Numbered from the stretch's first letter, positions 17,838-30,637 are shown. The stretch: DNA of 39,105 bases from an uncultured Desulfovibrio sp. (GCA_905235595.1 CAJOMG010000012.1:1-39105); one strand, 5' to 3'. Made by a program: numbers and translations. The notes: generated by a model not told the origin, from the letters alone.

Positions 17838-19112
17838 TCAGCGTTCGATGGTCTGGCGGCGGTCCGGCCCCACAGACACCAGGGAAATCTTCACACCCGC
17901 AAGCGCTTCAATGCGACTGATATAGGCACGCACAGTATCCGGCAGGTCAGCATAGGAAGTGCAGCCGCTGATGTCCTCGTCAAAACCGGGAAGTTCCTCA
18001 TACACAGGGGTCACTTCGCCCAGGCCGCCCTCTTCCTGCGGCGGATATTCCAAACGGCCCCCATGGTACTCATAGGCCACGCAAATCTGCAACACGGGCA
18101 GGTTCTGCAAAACGTCCAGCTTGGTCAATGCGATGTCGGTCAGCCCGTTGAGGCGCACGCTTTCCCGCAGTATTACGGCATCCAGCCAGCCGCAGCGCCG
18201 GGGACGGCCGGTTGTTGCCCCAAATTCATGTCCCTTGGTGCGCAGGTAGCTGCCCGTGTCATCCAGCAGCTCTGTGGGAAAGGGGCCGGAGCCCACACGG
18301 GTAGTGTACGCCTTGACAATACCCACCACACGCGTGAGGACCGAAGGTGCAATGCCGCAGCCTGCGGCCGCATTGCCCGCCACGGTATTGGATGACGTCA
18401 CAAAGGGGTAGGTGCCGTGGTCGATATCCAAGTGTACCCCCTGTGCGCCTTCAAACAGTATGTCACCTCCCTTCTGCTGCACCTCCTGCAACCTATCCTC
18501 CACCTCTGTGAGGTACGGGGTCAGACGCGGCGCAAGGGCAAGCAGGCCGTCAATTACCGCTCCCGGGTCCAGGGGCTCAAAATTATACGCGCGCAACAGG
18601 ATATTTTTTTCTTCCAGAGCGTGTGTGATCTTGCTGCATACCAACTCGGGATTGCACAGATCACCAGCACGCAGGCCGACACGCGCTGCCTTGTCTTCAT
18701 AGCAGGGGCCGATGCCGCGTCCGGTCGTGCCGATTTTGCGGCCGGCCCGCTTGGCTTCACGGGCTTTGTCCAGGCTTTTGTGGTAGGGCAGGATAAGATG
18801 GGCCTTCTTACTGATGCCAAGGCGTGCCGGGGAAACATCAATACCCCGTTGCGCAAGCTGATCCACTTCCAGGAGAAATACTTCCGGGTCTAGCACAACG
18901 CCGTTACCCACAAGGCAGATGGTGCCCTCATGCAGGATGCCGGAAGGAATGAGATGAAGGATGGTCTCCTGCCCCTGCACCTTGATGGTATGCCCCGCGT
19001 TGTTGCCGCCCTGAAAGCGGACAATGGCCCGGCTGCGGGCGCTCAACATGTCTACAATCTTTCCCTTGCCTTCGTCGCCCCACTGAGCGCCAATGATAAC
19101 CGTATTCGCCAT
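17838..19112 (-). CDS. purA: adenylosuccinate synthetase
   Basis: A 424-residue enzyme that joins IMP and aspartate, using GTP, in AMP synthesis. The N-terminal phosphate loop is [14 protein letters not shown] (residues 8-21), followed by GGNNAGHT and by [16 protein letters not shown]. The C-terminal GTP-binding end ([10 protein letters not shown]) is complete. ATG at 19112 is preceded by AGGTAAG; an upstream in-frame start would add only six residues. It probably heads a transcript with holB and perhaps the diguanylate cyclase. Confidence 0.97.
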   Translation of the reverse strand: MANTVIIGAQWGDEGKGKIVDMLSARSRAIVRFQGGNNAGHTIKVQGQETILHLIPSGILHEGTICLVGNGVVLDPEVFLLEVDQLAQRGIDVSPARLGISKKAHLILPYHKSLDKAREAKRAGRKIGTTGRGIGPCYEDKAARVGLRAGDLCNPELVCSKITHALEEKNILLRAYNFEPLDPGAVIDGLLALAPRLTPYLTEVEDRLQEVQQKGGDILFEGAQGVHLDIDHGTYPFVTSSNTVAGNAAAGCGIAPSVLTRVVGIVKAYTTRVGSGPFPTELLDDTGSYLRTKGHEFGATTGRPRRCGWLDAVILRESVRLNGLTDIALTKLDVLQNLPVLQICVAYEYHGGRLEYPPQEEGGLGEVTPVYEELPGFDEDISGCTSYADLPDTVRAYISRIEALAGVKISLVSVGPDRRQTIER

Positions 19113-19191
19113 GGTCTTACCTGCCTGCAATGCCGCCCTGCGGCAAGGTATGCCCCGCCCGTCCTCCAGGGGAACGGCCAGTCAGGGCCAT

Positions 19192-19213
19192 AAAAAACCC
19201 GCCCTGTGCGGGT
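19192..19213 (-). terminator. rho-independent terminator (minus strand)
   Basis: On the minus strand ACCCGC, loop and GCGGGT (19197-19213) are followed by TTTTTT (19192-19197). It closes the 19301-19666 gene and separates it from purA. Confidence 0.8.
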
Positions 19214-19300
19214 GGGAAAAACCAGTTTCAATGCACAGTGTTATGTACATGTATTCTGGATACGGATGCAAGTCAAACCGGCAGGCGCGTATACCCTGGG

Positions 19301-19666
19301 TTATGGTGCAGATGTGTCAGAAGGGGGCGTATCATCATTATTGGTTGCAGAAGGCGTAAACTCCAAAACACGGCAGCGTGTGGCAGGAGGCGTCTCTTCA
19401 GCTTGTTCCAGATGAAAAGCCGGCAGATCCGGAAGCAGGTCGCCATGTTCCTCTGGCGGCCGGGACTGGCGCGCCCAGTGATAGTTAAAAAGCTGATTCT
19501 TCCAGCGCTTGGCCTGAAGCATGGAAAATACAAGGGCCGCCTCTTCCCATGCCTTGGTGGGTTCAAAACGGCTGACCGTCGTCGCGTACTTGCTCCACAA
19601 CGACATCAGCGAGGCCTCATCAATAGCATCCAGTTGCCGCGCCAGGCGAACAAGCAGCTTTTCCAT
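19301..19666 (-). CDS. conserved hypothetical protein, 121 residues
   Basis: A soluble 121-residue protein with no signal peptide or membrane segment. The first 75 residues look helical and well ordered (LWSKYATTVSRFEPTKAWEE, then FSMLQAKRWKNQLFNYHW). The last 45 are low-complexity and acidic. A very strong Shine-Dalgarno, GGGGGAGGAG, lies 3-4 bases before the start, and a terminator follows, so it is a real single-gene unit. I do not recognise a domain with a known function; neighbours (purA downstream) give no firm clue. Confidence 0.7.
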   Translation of the reverse strand: MEKLLVRLARQLDAIDEASLMSLWSKYATTVSRFEPTKAWEEAALVFSMLQAKRWKNQLFNYHWARQSRPPEEHGDLLPDLPAFHLEQAEETPPATRCRVLEFTPSATNNDDTPPSDTSAP

Positions 19667-19855
19667 ACACTCCTCCCCCTATGCAACTGATATAGTGCCG
19701 CCCGGGCAATTCGTCAACGCACGAAGGCATGACACCACCTTGAGAAGTGCTGAACGAAGCGCTACACTATACTACGGGCTGCAGCGAGAAACACCTGCGG
19801 TTACACAACATGTTGCCTTTCTCGCGCAGACCGGGCAATCAGGAGTTCAGAAGCA

Positions 19856-21595
19856 GTGCAACGAGTACGGGCCAGGGCAAAACCTGCCCTCCATGAAACA
19901 CAGCATCTGTCGCACCGTCGGCAATTCCCTGCCGGGAAACGGCTTACGCCACGCTACTGCCGCATACCCCGCAATGGCAGATTCCTGCGGGACAGACGGG
20001 CCTGCCCCCTCTCCTTCTATGAAAACAGCCTGAAAGAAGCCATCAGAATCGCCAAAGGGCATGATTTTGCCACGGCTCGCCAGCGTGCCCTTGTTCTGGA
20101 AGGGCGGGCTACCCTTTCCCGTCAGGCCAAGGCCATGCTTCTGCTGGCCGAGGCACTCCACGACTGGGGCTACCTTACCGATGCTGAACGTTGCTGTACA
20201 GAGGCCATAAAACTTGCCGAACGCAGGGATGCCCCCTCTCTTGTCACAAAAAAACTCGCCCTGTACCTGCTGGGCGCCATCGCCGGCGAAGCCGCCAACC
20301 ATGCTGTGGCCCGCCATATCTGCCGCGAGCTGCTGCGCATCTTTCCCAATGACCCCGCAGTCATGCTCTACCACATATTCCACATGAGCTATGACCCCGA
20401 GCAGCATCTGCGTCGCCAGAAAGCCTGGGCGAGGCTCTGGGCCAAGGGCGTCATGCCCCCTGCGGGGAGCTGTCAGCGCCCCCCTGCCCTGCCGCTGCAC
20501 GGCCGTCCCCTGCGTGTGGGCTATGTGTCTGCAGATTTTGACATCCATCCCGTAGGTTTTTTTGTGCGCGGTGTACTGCCCGCCCACGACCCCAGACGCG
20601 TGCGGGTCTTTGCTTATAATTGCGGGGACAGCAGCAACCTCATTGCCCAGATGATCGGCCAGGGCACCACCGTGCGGCATGTGGCCAGCCTCGGCGATGC
20701 ACAGCTGGATGCCCTGATCCGCGAAGACGGCATTGATGTGCTGGTGGATCTCTCCGGCCTGACCAGAGGCACGCGCCTGGCCGTTTTTGCCCGAGAGCCT
20801 GCCCCAGTGCTGGTAACATGGCTGGGCTACTGGGCCACCTCGGGCCTGCCCTGCATGGATGCCGTGCTGCTGGATCATTGGCACGCCCCGGAGGACACAG
20901 AACAATATTTTACGGAACCCATCGTACGCCTGCCCGTGACGCGCTTCTGCTACCAACCCATTGCCGAAGATCCGCCCGTGCGGCCCAAGCCTCCGTGTAT
21001 GGAACGAGGCTATGTGACCTTTGGCAGCTTCAACAACACCACCAAACTCACAGGCCCTGTGCTGGATGTCTGGGCGCGTGTGCTCGCGAGCGTTCCGCAC
21101 TCCCGCCTGCTCTTCAAATGGAAAACCTTTCACGACACGGCCCTTCAGGAGCGCATCAGGCGCTCCTTCAAAGCCAGGAGCATTGACCCCGCAAGGCTGG
21201 AATTCCGCGGCTGGAGCCCTCTCCGTACCATGCTGGCGCAGTTCAATGACATGGACATCATGCTGGACTGCTTCCCCTTCACCGGGGGCATGACCACCTG
21301 CAACGCCCTGTGGATGGGCGTGCCCGTGGTGACGCTGGCCGGAGAGAGCGTGGTCAGCCGACAGGGGCATGCCATACTGGGCCAGCTGGGCCTTGAGGAG
21401 CTGTCGGCCCGCAATGTGGAGCACTATGTGAACATCGCCGTTGGTCTGGCCGGCAATCTGCCCCTGCTCACCCTGCTGCACTGTACCCTGCGCGGCAGAA
21501 TGCGCGCCTCACCCCTGCTGGATGTACCCGGTTTTACACGGCATCTGGAAGAAGCGTTTTTTACACTCTACAACAAGCGTATACAGCAGGCTTGA
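19856..21595 (+). CDS. TPR / O-GlcNAc-transferase-like (SPINDLY, GT41) protein glycosyltransferase
   Basis: A 579-residue protein. An N-terminal TPR-like helical stretch lies at about 55-175 (AEALHDWGYLTDAERCCTEA). The GT41 catalytic region then follows. LRVGYVSADFDIHPVG carries the conserved active-site His; LGYWATSG, GSFNNTTKLTG (with the UDP-contacting Lys) and MLDCFPFTGGMTTCNALWMG match eukaryotic OGT motif for motif. Such enzymes put GlcNAc or related sugars on Ser/Thr of proteins. The start is uncertain: GTG 19856 has AGGAG about 10 bases upstream, but the first 50 residues look unlike coding sequence. The gene converges on a flagellin-like gene, a possible substrate. Confidence 0.82.
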   Translation: MQRVRARAKPALHETQHLSHRRQFPAGKRLTPRYCRIPRNGRFLRDRRACPLSFYENSLKEAIRIAKGHDFATARQRALVLEGRATLSRQAKAMLLLAEALHDWGYLTDAERCCTEAIKLAERRDAPSLVTKKLALYLLGAIAGEAANHAVARHICRELLRIFPNDPAVMLYHIFHMSYDPEQHLRRQKAWARLWAKGVMPPAGSCQRPPALPLHGRPLRVGYVSADFDIHPVGFFVRGVLPAHDPRRVRVFAYNCGDSSNLIAQMIGQGTTVRHVASLGDAQLDALIREDGIDVLVDLSGLTRGTRLAVFAREPAPVLVTWLGYWATSGLPCMDAVLLDHWHAPEDTEQYFTEPIVRLPVTRFCYQPIAEDPPVRPKPPCMERGYVTFGSFNNTTKLTGPVLDVWARVLASVPHSRLLFKWKTFHDTALQERIRRSFKARSIDPARLEFRGWSPLRTMLAQFNDMDIMLDCFPFTGGMTTCNALWMGVPVVTLAGESVVSRQGHAILGQLGLEELSARNVEHYVNIAVGLAGNLPLLTLLHCTLRGRMRASPLLDVPGFTRHLEEAFFTLYNKRIQQA

Positions 21596-21612
21596 AACAT
21601 ACTGCACCCGCT

Positions 21613-21648
21613 GAAAATCAAAGGGGGATGCGTTACCGCGTCCCCCTT
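21613..21648. terminator. bidirectional-type hairpin between convergent genes
   Basis: AAGGGGGATGCG (21621-21632) pairs with CGCGTCCCCCTT (21637-21648) over 12 bp with one G-U pair, around loop TTAC. The minus-strand exit reads TTTGATTTTC, so it best serves the flagellin-like gene; the plus-strand tail is only weakly U-rich. Confidence 0.75.
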
Positions 21649-21674
21649 ATGTATCTCTGTATAGTCCACCCTTT

Positions 21675-22370
21675 CTACAGGAGCGCGTTGAGCAATGATG
21701 TCGCGTTACCACCCTGGGTCACCACCTGATGGTCCGAGGCCGTATGGTAGCTGGAGGCCAGGTCGTTGAGCATGTCGTAGCGGTTATTCAGCAGGTTGGC
21801 CTGGGCGCCAGCCACGGAAATCAGACCGAGGATACCGTTGATGGCTTTCTCCATAGTCGAGTATGCTGCCGACGTGTTTCCTGCTGCCATGGAACCAATC
21901 GCCGAAGAAAGCGCCTGATAGCCAGCGTCGGCAGTTAGATCGACACCAGCAGAAAGCGTTCCGGAACCGGCTCCCAAGTCTATGCCCGTTGTTGTGCCGA
22001 GGACTGCCACGCCATCCAGCGTTGTAGAAATCAGTGAGCTCAGTTGACTCGAAAATTCTGTGCCAAGAGCAGCCAACGCCACAGAATCCTTGGTGGTCGT
22101 CGCGGCCTCATAGGCATTCTTGGCCAGAGCCAGCACCTCGGTGAGGGCGTCCTGTGTGCCGTCCACAATGGTCACACCCTTAGCCACGTTGCCCGCCGCG
22201 GCATTATTGGCGCGCGAAGCCACATCCAGATGGGCGGCGTTGATGCGCCCGCCCATGGTGATGGTATTGCCATTGGTAGTGCGGTACTGCCCGTTCATGA
22301 TCTTGTTGAGCAGCAGTTCGGCGGCGAAATCAGTATTTTCGGTAAGTCCTGAGGTAGATGTGGTTGCCAT
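21675..22370 (-). CDS. short flagellin-like protein under sigma28 control
   Basis: A 231-residue protein rich in A, T, S, N and G with almost no cysteine, as in exported filament proteins. Residues about 55-115 (AKGVTIVDGTQDALTEVLAL, then AKNAYEAATT and a later TLDGVAVL) follow the flagellin/FlgL N-terminal D1 pattern of IQTADGAL...ELA...FNGIKLL. The C-terminal helix has AQANLLNNRYDML and ends TSLLNALL, like flagellin's C-terminus. The usual extreme N-terminus (MxxxINTN) is missing and there is no D2/D3 region. GGGAGGG is 7 bases before ATG 22370. A near-consensus sigma28 promoter lies at 22460-22486. It could be a minor filament, cap or junction protein. Confidence 0.7.
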   Translation of the reverse strand: MATTSTSGLTENTDFAAELLLNKIMNGQYRTTNGNTITMGGRINAAHLDVASRANNAAAGNVAKGVTIVDGTQDALTEVLALAKNAYEAATTTKDSVALAALGTEFSSQLSSLISTTLDGVAVLGTTTGIDLGAGSGTLSAGVDLTADAGYQALSSAIGSMAAGNTSAAYSTMEKAINGILGLISVAGAQANLLNNRYDMLNDLASSYHTASDHQVVTQGGNATSLLNALL

Positions 22371-22459
22371 TAGAAAACCCTCCCTGGTTAACACTGATGG
22401 CATGGGCAGCACAGCCGTACACCATGCGGACACGCCGCCGCCCGAAGATTCCATCCGTT

Positions 22460-22486
22460 GTATCGGCCGGATCTGTATAAGCTTTA
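22460..22486 (-). promoter_or_regulatory. sigma28 (FliA) promoter
   Basis: On the minus strand TAAA (22486-22483), exactly 15 bases, then GCCGATAC (22467-22460). This matches the flagellar consensus TAAA-N15-GCCGATAA at 11 of 12 positions. It lies 90 bases upstream of the flagellin-like start codon in the right orientation. Confidence 0.82.
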
Positions 22487-22650
22487 GCCCAGTTCTGAAA
22501 ATTTTTGCGACTTGCCGAAAAAATTTTTCTCCCCCTTGCATTCTCGCCTTTCTTGAACAATGATGCGCAGGAATATCAACTATCCCATTGCCGGCACCCG
22601 CAGTGTTCCAGCGGAAAGGCTGCCGGCATGACATATTAAGGAGTGAACAC

Positions 22651-24360
22651 ATGCCCGAGAACATTCTGGTGGTAGGCGGTGTGGCCCTGGGCCCCAAGGC
22701 CGCCTGCCGCTGCAAACGCCTCATGCCCGATGCCAACATTACCTTGGTGGATGAAAACGTCTATATTTCCTATGGGGGCTGCGGCATCCCCTATTTTGTG
22801 TCCGGCGAAACACAGAATCTGGACGACCTGCGCTCCACCCCCTACCACACCGTGCGTGACGCGGCATTCTTCGATACCATGAAGGGCATCACCGTGCGTA
22901 CGCAAACGCGTGCCCTGGCCATTGACCGCCAGGCAAAAACCCTGCTGGTGAAGGATGTAGTGAACGGCAAGGAGGAAAAACTGCCCTACGATAAGCTGGT
23001 GCTGGCCACGGGCGCGACCCCGCGCATGCCCAGGGTGGAGGGCGGCAACCTGGCCAATGTGCTTTCCCTCACCCGCCTGGAGGCAGCACAAGCCATCCGC
23101 ACGGCCTGCGAGGGCGGCAAAATTTCCGAAGCCGTCATAGTGGGTGGCGGCTTCATTGGGCTGGAGGCAGCCGTGGCCCTGGCCGACATGTGGGGCGTCA
23201 AGGTCAGCGTGGTGGAAATGATGGATCAGATCCTGCCCGGCGCGCTCTCCCATTCCTTCGGCCAGATGGCGGCCCACGACTTCACCAGCCACAAGGTGGA
23301 TGTCTACCCTTCCGAAAAGGTGCTGCGCCTGGAGGGAACGAACGGTGCCGTTGCCAGGGTGGTGACCGACAAACGCGAACTGCCGGCCCAGCTCGTCATC
23401 TTTGCTGCGGGTTTCATTCCCAACGGGCAGCTGGCCAGGGACGCGGGGCTGGAGGTGACCCCCTTTGGCGCCGTGGTGGTGGACGCACACATGCGCACCA
23501 CCGATCCCGATATCTACGCAGGAGGGGACTGCTGTTCCATCAAGAATATCATTACCGGCAAGCCCGGCTACCTGCCCCTTGGCAGCATGGCCAACCGCCA
23601 GGGGCGCGTTATCGGCACCAACCTGGCCGGGGGGGACGCACGCTTTCCCGGTTATGTAGGCACATGGGCCGTCAAGCTCTTCGAGCTTTCCTTCTGCGGC
23701 GTGGGCTTTACCGTGGAGCGCGCCCGCAAGGAGGGTTTCGATGCCATCGGCGTAAGTGTGGAGCAGCTGGACCGCGCCCACTTCTACCCCGAAAAATCCA
23801 TGATGAGCCTGGAACTGGTGGTGGAAAAATCCACCCGTCGCGTATTGGGCATGCAGGGGGCCTGCGTTGACGGCGCCGCCCTCAAGGCCCGCGTGGATGC
23901 CGTGGCTGCCGCCCTGCAATACGGCAGGCCCACGGTGGAAGACATTTCCAATCTTGAAGTCGCCTATGCCCCGCCCTTTGCCGCAGCCATGGATGTGGTC
24001 AACGTAGTGGGCAACGTGGCAGACAACGTGCTCTGCGGCCGATTTTCCCCGGTTACTGCTGATGCCTTCATGGAGCTGTGGAAAAACCGCAGCGACAACC
24101 ATGTATTTTTTATTGATGCCCGCCCGGCGGCCGCCGGCAAGGCCATACAGAAAAAACTCCCCGACTGGCATGCCATTCCGCTGGAAGAGATTGCCGCCCG
24201 CGTGCAGGAAGTGCCCAAGGACCGCCCGGTGGCTATGATCTGCAATACGGGCCTGCGCGCCTACGACGGCCTACTCATTCTGGCTCGCAACGGCGTGACA
24301 GATGTGGTCAACGCCATGGGCGGCATGCAGGCCGTCAATAAAATGGGGCTTACCCTGTAA
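22651..24360 (+). CDS. CoA-disulfide reductase-like flavoprotein with C-terminal rhodanese domain
   Basis: A 569-residue pyridine nucleotide-disulfide oxidoreductase fused to a rhodanese domain (CoADR-Rhd/NADH-dependent polysulfide reductase type). The FAD-binding start VVGGVALGPKAACRCKR and the redox cysteine in YGGCGIPYFVSGE are characteristic of the CoADR class, which uses one active-site Cys with CoA. A second dinucleotide site is VIVGGGFIGLEAA, and the FAD end is DIYAGGDCC. The C-terminal rhodanese part (about 465-569) has the candidate persulfide Cys in MICNTGLRAYDG. AAGGAG precedes ATG 22651. It may reduce CoA disulfide, CoA persulfide or polysulfide. It stands before the acetyl-CoA-producing genes but is closed by its own terminator. 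Confidence 0.88.
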   Translation: MPENILVVGGVALGPKAACRCKRLMPDANITLVDENVYISYGGCGIPYFVSGETQNLDDLRSTPYHTVRDAAFFDTMKGITVRTQTRALAIDRQAKTLLVKDVVNGKEEKLPYDKLVLATGATPRMPRVEGGNLANVLSLTRLEAAQAIRTACEGGKISEAVIVGGGFIGLEAAVALADMWGVKVSVVEMMDQILPGALSHSFGQMAAHDFTSHKVDVYPSEKVLRLEGTNGAVARVVTDKRELPAQLVIFAAGFIPNGQLARDAGLEVTPFGAVVVDAHMRTTDPDIYAGGDCCSIKNIITGKPGYLPLGSMANRQGRVIGTNLAGGDARFPGYVGTWAVKLFELSFCGVGFTVERARKEGFDAIGVSVEQLDRAHFYPEKSMMSLELVVEKSTRRVLGMQGACVDGAALKARVDAVAAALQYGRPTVEDISNLEVAYAPPFAAAMDVVNVVGNVADNVLCGRFSPVTADAFMELWKNRSDNHVFFIDARPAAAGKAIQKKLPDWHAIPLEEIAARVQEVPKDRPVAMICNTGLRAYDGLLILARNGVTDVVNAMGGMQAVNKMGLTL

Positions 24361-24378
24361 AACGCATGTGCTTTTTGG

Positions 24379-24408
24379 GCCGGCCCCCTACTGCGGGGGT
24401 CGGCTTTT
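24379..24408 (+). terminator. rho-independent terminator of the CoADR-rhodanese gene
   Basis: GCCGGCCCCC (24379-24388) pairs with GGGGGTCGGC (24395-24404), 10 bp with one G-U, loop TACTGC, followed by TTTT. Confidence 0.85.
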
Positions 24409-24446
24409 CCCTAATTAGTGAAAAAATTCTCCCGCGCCATTTTTAG

Positions 24447-24464
24447 ACTGTTCATTCAAACAGT
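24447..24464. promoter_or_regulatory. operator-like palindrome upstream of the pyruvate oxidoreductase gene
   Basis: ACTGTT and AACAGT form a perfect 6+6 bp inverted repeat around CATTCA. The 372-base gap 24361-24732 holds, in order, a terminator, this palindrome, a second spaced inverted repeat and a structured leader. The palindrome could be a regulator site, or a weak second terminator, as TTTTAT follows it. Confidence 0.35.
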
Positions 24465-24571
24465 TTTATGCTACGGACACCCCTGACATGCCATACAAGC
24501 AATCACGAACGTATTTCAGATCAGGTTGAAAAAACATCTCCCTTTTTGATGGACGGCTCAAGCTACTTTGT

Positions 24572-24596
24572 GTAAACTTTCTCAAATACTGTTTAC
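24572..24596. promoter_or_regulatory. spaced inverted repeat GTAAAC-N13-GTTTAC
   Basis: The two 6-base arms are perfect complements and their centres are 19 bases apart, close to two helical turns, as for a dimeric regulator. It sits 137 bases before the pyruvate oxidoreductase start. It does not match the Rex or FNR/CRP consensus, which have shorter spacers. Confidence 0.3.
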
Positions 24597-24603
24597 CCTT
24601 TGA

Positions 24604-28272
<3,669 letters not shown>

Positions 28273-28294
28273 CTAAACTACCGACTCAACGTCT

Positions 28295-28416
28295 GCCGTG
28301 CCCCCATACGGGGCATGGCGGGCGCGGGATCGTTATGAACGTGCTTGCACGGCTTTTCCACAGGCCGTGACATGTTTCCCAAACGTTGACAGTCCGGGCG
28401 CGGCATCTCCGCGCCC
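28295..28416 (+). other. intercistronic hairpins between por and pta
   Basis: GCCGTGCCCC/GGGGCATGGC (28295-28304 with 28310-28319, one G-U), a short CGTG-CTTG-CACG, and GGGCGCGG/CCGCGCCC (28396-28403 with 28409-28416) are visible. None has a good U-tract, so they look like partial terminators or mRNA-stability elements that could set por above pta. Confidence 0.5.
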
Positions 28417-28459
28417 ATTTCAAGTTTAGCAAAGCTACCGCATAAGCAGGGGAGATAGT

Positions 28460-30565
28460 ATGCACCACGGCCTCTATATCACCGCATCAGGCCCCATGAC
28501 GGGCAAAAGCGCCATCGCGCTGGGCACCATGCAACTGCTCAGCCGCCGCACGAGCAAGGTGGCCTTTTTCCGCCCAATCATCAATGAACCCGTCTGGGAT
28601 GACCGCGACCCCGGCATCAACCTCATGCTTGAGCACTTCAAGCTTGACATGGACTACGCGGACACCTTCGCCTATACACAACACGAAGCCCGTCAGATGA
28701 TCAACCAGGGTGCGCGCAACGTACTCATTGAGCACATCATCCAGAAATATAAAAAGCTGCTCGAAAATTTTGATTTTGTCCTGTGCATGGGCACGGACTT
28801 TATGGGGCAGGATTCGGTTTTTGAGTTTGAACTCAATGCCGAGATCGCCGCAAACCTGGGCTGCCCGGTTATTCTGGTCACCAGCGGTTACAATTCCAAC
28901 GCTGAGGATCTGCGTGAGCTGCTGCACAGCACCATGAACAGCCTCAAACCGTATGGTCTGGATGTGATCGCCACCATTCTCAACCGTGCGGACCTCACCC
29001 AGACAGAACTGGATGACCTGCGTAAACAGTTTGGCTCGGGTGAGCATGCCCCGCTCATCTACACCATTCCCAACGAGCCAACCATTGGCCAGCCCACTAT
29101 GACCGATGTGAAAAAGGGCCTGGACGCCGAAGTGCTCTTTGGTGAGAACCGCCTGGACGCGCTGGTGGGCGATTACCTCATCGCCGCCATGCACGTGGAC
29201 AATGTTCTCGACTACATCGCCAAAGACCAGCTGTTGATCACCCCTGGCGACAGGGCCGATATTTTGCTTACTGCCATCGGCTCCCGCCTGTCCTCCTCCA
29301 TGCCGGACATCGCCGGCGTACTGCTGACCGGCGGGCTGCGCCCCTCGGAACAGGTATGCAAATTCATTGAAGGCTGGACGGGCTCTCCGCTGCCGATTTT
29401 GTTGACCAAACACCACACTTACAAGGCACTCATGGCGCTGCAGGCCATGGCTGCGCCCATTGAACCCGGCAACTCCGCCAAAATCAACAGCGCTCTTGGG
29501 CTTTTTGAAAAATACGTCAACGGCAAAGAGATCACCAACCGCATCGACAGCAAGATGAGCAGCCGCATTACGCCCATGATGTTCGAATTTGAGCTCATTG
29601 AACGGGCCAAGAGCAACAAGATGCGCATTGTGCTGGCCGAAGGCACAGAAGAGCGCATTCTACGTGCAGCGGACATCCTGCTACGCCGTGAAGTGGTGGA
29701 CATCATCCTTCTTGGCAATGTGGACGAAATCAACTCCAAGGCCAACACTCTGGGGCTGAACATCGCAGCAGCCACAGTCATCGACCCCGTAAAGAGCGAC
29801 AAGTTCGAGGAATATGCCGCCGCCTACGCCGAATACCGCAAAAAGAAGGGCGTTACCATCGAGCAGGCCCGCGACGTCATGAGCGATGCCACCTACTACG
29901 CCACCATGATGGTCAAGAAAGACGATGCCGATGGCATGGTTTCTGGCGCGATCAATACCACGGCCCACACCATTCGTCCTGCCTTTGAGTTCATCAAGAC
30001 CAAACCGGGCTTCTCCGTGGTTTCGTCTGTATTCCTCATGTGCCTCAAGGACCGTGTGCTGGCCTTTGGCGACTGCGCGGTGAACCCCAACCCCACGGCC
30101 CAGCAGCTGGCGGAAATTGCCGTGGCCTCGGCGCGTACGGCCGAAGTCTTCGGCATTGAACCCCGTGTGGCCATGCTTTCCTACTCTACAGGCTCATCCG
30201 GCAAGGGCGAGGATGTGGATGTGGTCAAAGAAGCCACCAAGATAGCCAAGGAAATGGCGCCCGAACTGGCCCTGGAAGGCCCCCTGCAGTACGACGCCGC
30301 CATTGACCCCACCGTGGCCCAGACCAAGCTGCCCGGCAGCAAGGTCGCCGGCAAGGCAACCGTATTCATCTTCCCCGATCTCAACACCGGCAACAATACA
30401 TATAAGGCAGTACAGCGCGCCGCCGGCGCCGTGGCCATCGGGCCTGTACTCCAGGGTCTGAACAAGCCCGTCAACGACCTGTCACGCGGCTGCACCGTAC
30501 CCGATATCGTAAACACCGTCGCCATCACGGCGGTTCAGGCTGCTGCCGAAAAGGCGGCTCAGTAA
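28460..30565 (+). CDS. pta: phosphate acetyltransferase
   Basis: A 701-residue, long-form Pta: acetyl-CoA + phosphate to acetyl phosphate + CoA. The N-terminal BioD-like P-loop domain has GPMTGKSAIAL (11-21). A DRTGG-type middle domain follows (about 215-330). The C-terminal catalytic PTA domain starts near 380 (IVLAEGTEERILRAADI) and has DGMVSGAINTTAHTIRPAF and STGSSGKGED. GGGGAG precedes ATG 28460. With AckA it conserves the energy of the acetyl-CoA made by PFOR as ATP. All three genes are on one strand with hairpins between them. Confidence 0.96.
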   Translation: MHHGLYITASGPMTGKSAIALGTMQLLSRRTSKVAFFRPIINEPVWDDRDPGINLMLEHFKLDMDYADTFAYTQHEARQMINQGARNVLIEHIIQKYKKLLENFDFVLCMGTDFMGQDSVFEFELNAEIAANLGCPVILVTSGYNSNAEDLRELLHSTMNSLKPYGLDVIATILNRADLTQTELDDLRKQFGSGEHAPLIYTIPNEPTIGQPTMTDVKKGLDAEVLFGENRLDALVGDYLIAAMHVDNVLDYIAKDQLLITPGDRADILLTAIGSRLSSSMPDIAGVLLTGGLRPSEQVCKFIEGWTGSPLPILLTKHHTYKALMALQAMAAPIEPGNSAKINSALGLFEKYVNGKEITNRIDSKMSSRITPMMFEFELIERAKSNKMRIVLAEGTEERILRAADILLRREVVDIILLGNVDEINSKANTLGLNIAAATVIDPVKSDKFEEYAAAYAEYRKKKGVTIEQARDVMSDATYYATMMVKKDDADGMVSGAINTTAHTIRPAFEFIKTKPGFSVVSSVFLMCLKDRVLAFGDCAVNPNPTAQQLAEIAVASARTAEVFGIEPRVAMLSYSTGSSGKGEDVDVVKEATKIAKEMAPELALEGPLQYDAAIDPTVAQTKLPGSKVAGKATVFIFPDLNTGNNTYKAVQRAAGAVAIGPVLQGLNKPVNDLSRGCTVPDIVNTVAITAVQAAAEKAAQ

Positions 30566-30572
30566 GGAATGC

Positions 30573-30600
30573 ATGCCGTGCGGTTGTTCCCGCACGGCAT
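30573..30600 (+). other. intercistronic stem-loop between pta and ackA
   Basis: ATGCCGTGCGG (30573-30583) pairs perfectly with CCGCACGGCAT (30590-30600) around TTGTTC. There is no U-tract. It sits 7 bases after the pta stop and ends 37 bases before the ackA start; a stability or processing element is likely. Confidence 0.6.
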
Positions 30601-30637
30601 CAGCAAACAGCTTGCAAGAACGCAAAAGGAACGCTTA

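Noticed and set aside
19847-21481. A 544-codon open frame antisense to the OGT-like gene
   Set aside because: It mirrors the GC-rich codon pattern of the opposite strand, has no ribosome binding site and no recognisable motif, while the plus strand shows clear GT41 motifs.
22636-24171. A 511-codon open frame antisense to the CoADR-rhodanese gene
   Set aside because: His/Gly-rich shadow sequence; the plus strand has FAD, active-site and rhodanese motifs.
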